Shown here: one piece after another, positions 61,734 to 64,000 of the stretch
How positions within the stretch are numbered: position 1 is the stretch's first letter
Layout: every line of letters starts with the position of its first letter
Assembly (NCBI RefSeq): GCF_001431205.1
Contig: NZ_LGPC01000010.1
Span: 28,808 to 92,807 of the forward strand
From: Staphylococcus sp. NAM3COL9
GTDB lineage: Bacteria > Bacillota > Bacilli > Staphylococcales > Staphylococcaceae
Length of the DNA stretch: 64,000 nt
Direction: 5' to 3'
Position numbers and translations under genes: made by a program
The notes under the pieces: model-generated
What the model saw: the letters and a program-made list of their open reading frames with translations, nothing else
Told to the model about the DNA's origin: nothing
Database searches by the model: none

Positions 61734-62528
61734 ATGGAGAAACCAATTGGTGTAATAGACTCGGGTGTAGGTGGATTAACAGTAGCAAAAGAAATCATGC
61801 GCCAACTACCACACGAAACAATTTATTATTTGGGTGATATTAAACGTTGCCCTTATGGCCCGAGAGAAGGCGCAGAAGTTAGGAAGTTCACAACTGAATT
61901 AGCTGAAAAGCTGATGGAATTTGATATAAAAATGCTTGTTATTGCATGTAATACAGCGACGGCAGTGGCTTTAAAACATTTACAAAAATTATTAGCGATT
62001 CCAGTCATTGGTGTCATTGAGCCTGGTGCGAGAACGGCAATTATGACAACGAAAAATAATGATGTTTTAATCTTAGGGACAGAAGGCACAATTAAATCCG
62101 AAGCTTATAGATATCACATTAAAAATATTAATCCTAATGTAGAGGTTTCTGGAATCGCATGTCCTGGGTTTGTTCCTTTAGTTGAAGAAATGCGTTATAA
62201 AGATCCTACAATAACCAGTATTATCGTACATCAAACATTGAAACATTGGAGAAATAGTAATGCAGATACTGTTATATTAGGTTGTACGCATTATCCGTTA
62301 CTCTATCAGTCAATAAACGATTATTTTGGTGGGGAAAAAGTAGTGATTTCTTCTGGCTTAGAGACAGCACGTGAAGTAAGTGCACTATTAACTTTTAGTA
62401 ATGAACATGCTGCATATACAGCTCACCCAGAGCATAGATTTTTTGCTACTGGTGAAACAGAGCATATTGAACGTATAATAGAAGAATGGCTAAATATAGA
62501 AGTAAAAGTAGAAAAAATAGAAGTGTAG
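61734..62528 (+). CDS. murI: Glutamate racemase
   Basis: Makes D-glutamate for peptidoglycan. The two catalytic cysteines are Cys72 in ACNTATA and Cys184 in [17 protein letters not shown] (9-17) is the N-terminal motif. 264 residues. It heads an operon with rdgB and yfcE, an order also seen in S. aureus. Confidence 0.96.
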   Translation: MEKPIGVIDSGVGGLTVAKEIMRQLPHETIYYLGDIKRCPYGPREGAEVRKFTTELAEKLMEFDIKMLVIACNTATAVALKHLQKLLAIPVIGVIEPGARTAIMTTKNNDVLILGTEGTIKSEAYRYHIKNINPNVEVSGIACPGFVPLVEEMRYKDPTITSIIVHQTLKHWRNSNADTVILGCTHYPLLYQSINDYFGGEKVVISSGLETAREVSALLTFSNEHAAYTAHPEHRFFATGETEHIERIIEEWLNIEVKVEKIEV

Positions 62529-62545
62529 AAAGAGGGAATATAATA

Positions 62546-63127
62546 ATGGAGGATATTGTAATTGCATCAAATAATAAAGGTAAGATAAATGATTTTAAAG
62601 TTATTTTTCCGGATTTTAAAGTTATAGGCATTTCTGAAATTATTGAAGATTTTGATGTGGAAGAAACTGGAGATACTTTTGAAGCTAATGCAAAACTAAA
62701 ATCAGAAGCAGCAGCAAAAGCATTAAATAAACGTGTGATTGCAGATGACAGCGGTCTTGAAGTATTTGCCTTAAACGGAGAGCCAGGTATATACTCAGCT
62801 CGATATGCCGGCACGTCTAAAGATGACGATGCTAATATAGAAAAAGTACTTTCCAAATTAGGTGGGGAAACAGATCGTGTTGCACAGTTTGTATGTGTAA
62901 TTAGCATGAGTACACCTAATGAAGAAACAGTACAATTTAAAGGTACAGTCCAAGGAGAAATTACATTAAATAAAATTGGTGGAAATGGATTTGGTTATGA
63001 TCCGATATTTTATATAAAGGACAAGAATAAAACGATGGCTCAACTGACTGTTGAGGAAAAGAGCGAAATAAGTCATAGAGGTAGAGCGATAGAGAAGTTA
63101 CAACACTATTTAGAAGGTGATGCTTAA
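62546..63127 (+). CDS. rdgB: XTP/dITP (non-canonical purine NTP) diphosphatase
   Basis: House-cleaning pyrophosphatase of the HAM1/RdgB family that removes dITP and XTP. N-terminal ASNNKGK motif, DDSGLEV and GFGYDPIF are present. ATG at 62546 (MEDIVIASNN) has AGAGGGAA upstream; 193 residues. A longer open frame back into murI has no start support. Overlaps yfcE by one base (TAATG). Confidence 0.95.
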   Translation: MEDIVIASNNKGKINDFKVIFPDFKVIGISEIIEDFDVEETGDTFEANAKLKSEAAAKALNKRVIADDSGLEVFALNGEPGIYSARYAGTSKDDDANIEKVLSKLGGETDRVAQFVCVISMSTPNEETVQFKGTVQGEITLNKIGGNGFGYDPIFYIKDKNKTMAQLTVEEKSEISHRGRAIEKLQHYLEGDA

Positions 63128-63636
63128 TGACAAAATGGATTATAGTCAGCGATAATCACACTGAACAAGGCGTGCTTTTTGATGTTATCAATCATCATGA
63201 AGATGTAGATGTTGCATTGCATTTAGGCGATTCTGAATTTGCTTATGATGATAGTGAACTAAGTCATTTTCATAGAGTAAAAGGAAATACAGATTTTTCT
63301 CCAGAATTTCCAAATGAAGAAAAAATAGAAAAAAATGGCATTCATGCTTTTTCCACGCATGGTCATTTATATAGCGTTAATCGTACAAGAATGAAATTAG
63401 CTGAAAAAGCTACGGCCCTAGGTTGTGAATTTGCCTTTTATGGTCACACACATGTGGCAAAATATGAAAATATTGGTGGCGTACATGTTATCAATCCTGG
63501 CAGTATTTCACAATCACGAAGTCAAGTTGAAGAAACTTATGCAGAATTGTTGATCAATGAAGAAAATCAAAGCGCAAAATTAAATTTCCGTAATCGAAGT
63601 CATGACATAATTGATAGAGAAGCATTTAGTATATAA
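63127..63636 (+). CDS. YfcE/MJ0936-family metallophosphoesterase
   Basis: 169-residue phosphodiesterase with the calcineurin-like metal motifs: SDNHTE (first DxH), LGDSE, GNTDF, THGHLY and GHTHV. Natural substrate not known. It follows rdgB with a one-base overlap and closes the operon with the hairpin at 63644. Confidence 0.92.
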   Translation: MTKWIIVSDNHTEQGVLFDVINHHEDVDVALHLGDSEFAYDDSELSHFHRVKGNTDFSPEFPNEEKIEKNGIHAFSTHGHLYSVNRTRMKLAEKATALGCEFAFYGHTHVAKYENIGGVHVINPGSISQSRSQVEETYAELLINEENQSAKLNFRNRSHDIIDREAFSI

Positions 63637-63643
63637 TGTAATT

Positions 63644-63677
63644 AGCGCATATTCGAGTCATTATGGATGTGCGCTTT
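63644..63677 (+). terminator. murI-rdgB-yfcE terminator
   Basis: AGCGCA (63644-63649) and TGCGCT (63669-63674) with TTTT after; short but GC-rich. Confidence 0.75.
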
Positions 63678-63814
63678 TATATATTATTAAAAGAATAAAT
63701 CATTAATATGTCATTTTCCACGGTTGTTTTAAATTAAATTTCAAAAATAGTATAAAAATATGATAAAAGGTTTATTATAGTGAAAAATCATATATATTTT
63801 TAATGCCTGAAGTA

Positions 63815-63843
63815 TTGCTTTATGGGGCTAAGTTAGATATAAT
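63815..63843 (+). promoter_or_regulatory. Promoter of tRNA-Arg
   Basis: TTGCTT (63815-63820), 17-base spacer, TATAAT (63838-63843); predicted start is about 18 bases before the tRNA. Confidence 0.75.
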
Positions 63844-63867
63844 TATTCTTGTGTTCGAAAAGATTAT

Positions 63868-63941
63868 GTCCTGGTAGCTCAGTTGGATAGAGCAATGGCC
63901 TTCTAAGCCATCGGTCGGGGGTTCGAATCCCTCCCAGGACA
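63868..63941 (+). tRNA. tRNA-Arg (anticodon UCU)
   Basis: All arms fold: acceptor GTCCTGG/CCAGGAC (7 pairs), D arm GCTC/GAGC, anticodon stem ATGGC/GCCAT with loop CTTCTAA (anticodon TCT, reads AGA/AGG), T arm GGGGG/CCCTC with TTCGAAT. The discriminator base is A; CCA is not encoded. A single tRNA, with a 74-base length. Confidence 0.97.
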
Positions 63942-64000
63942 CTATAACCCGTTGATATGACAACGTTTCAAGAGAGTGAGTGTCAAATATGTGTCAAGAG
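63942..64000. other. Downstream flank of tRNA-Arg with phased short repeats (possible attachment/arm sites)
   Basis: CGTTG/CAACG form a hairpin at about 63949-63964, then GTGTCAA occurs at 63980-63986 and 63991-63997, 11 bases apart, with a related TTTCAAGAG shortly before. tRNA 3' ends are common integration sites and such phased repeats resemble integrase arm sites. The window ends here, so no integrase can be seen. Confidence 0.35.

Overview
The window is core chromosome of a low-GC Gram-positive coccus, almost certainly a Staphylococcus. Gene order and protein sequences follow the staphylococcal cydAB - rnjA - pdhABCD - potABCD - typA - ftsW - pyc - ctaAB - ylb cluster - pheST - mutS2 - uvrC - sdhCAB - murI backbone. 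It does not look like S. aureus: the interval between rpmF and the rRNA methylase upstream of pheS, where S. aureus carries the isd/srtB haem-iron genes (recalled knowledge), holds one M23-type peptidase-like gene. A UvrA-like ABC ATPase sits next to the ctaAB genes. A coagulase-negative species is the best guess; the species cannot be fixed by reading alone.

Layout. 1-6.5 kb: end of cydA, cydB, the K+ channel regulator ktrC, a structure-rich convergent intergenic region, rnjA-rpoY, a small unknown gene, def and a YkyA-type lipoprotein. 6.6-12.1 kb: pyruvate dehydrogenase pdhABCD and a UPF0223 gene. 12.2-16.6 kb: a cupin-XRE regulator leading a spermidine/putrescine potABCD operon. 16.7-25.7 kb: a coiled-coil membrane protein, mntH with an MntR-type operator, a small membrane protein, UPF0637, an inositol-phosphatase-like gene, typA and small yla genes including a 57-codon zinc-ribbon gene. 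26-34 kb: ftsW, pyc, and the haem A branch ctaA/ctaB/ctaM. 34-43.3 kb: the UvrA-like ATPase, then a ylb cluster (CAP protein, ylbF, ylbG, rsmD, coaD, tmcAL, ylbN, rpmF) with a GDPD gene. 43.4-49 kb: M23-type protein, rRNA methylase, and pheST behind a Phe T-box. 49-57.9 kb: rnhC, zapA-cvpA-polX-mutS2, trxA, uvrC. 58-63.9 kb: sdhCAB, murI-rdgB-yfcE and tRNA-Arg(UCU), with short repeats downstream of the tRNA at the window edge.

How it works together. Many genes serve aerobic central metabolism: PDH makes acetyl-CoA, pyruvate carboxylase refills oxaloacetate, succinate dehydrogenase feeds menaquinone, CydAB and the CtaA/B/M-dependent oxidases complete respiration. The rest are housekeeping genes for RNA decay (RNase J1 with RNAP epsilon), translation (Def, PheST, RsmD, L32, TmcAL), cell division and wall (FtsW, ZapA, MurI), and DNA repair (UvrC, MutS2, PolX, RNase HIII).

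No clear new multi-gene system is visible. The points most worth a second look are: a cloverleaf-like element at 2080-2198 with a related hairpin at 41062-41095 that differs by a compensatory base change; crossing inverted repeats at 1874-1998; a perfect Fur-type 7-1-7 palindrome plus a cre-like site upstream of sdhC; inverted TTTGTGA/TCACAAA boxes between ctaA and ctaB; the UvrA-like ATPase; and helically phased repeats just after tRNA-Arg that suggest an integration site continuing beyond the window.
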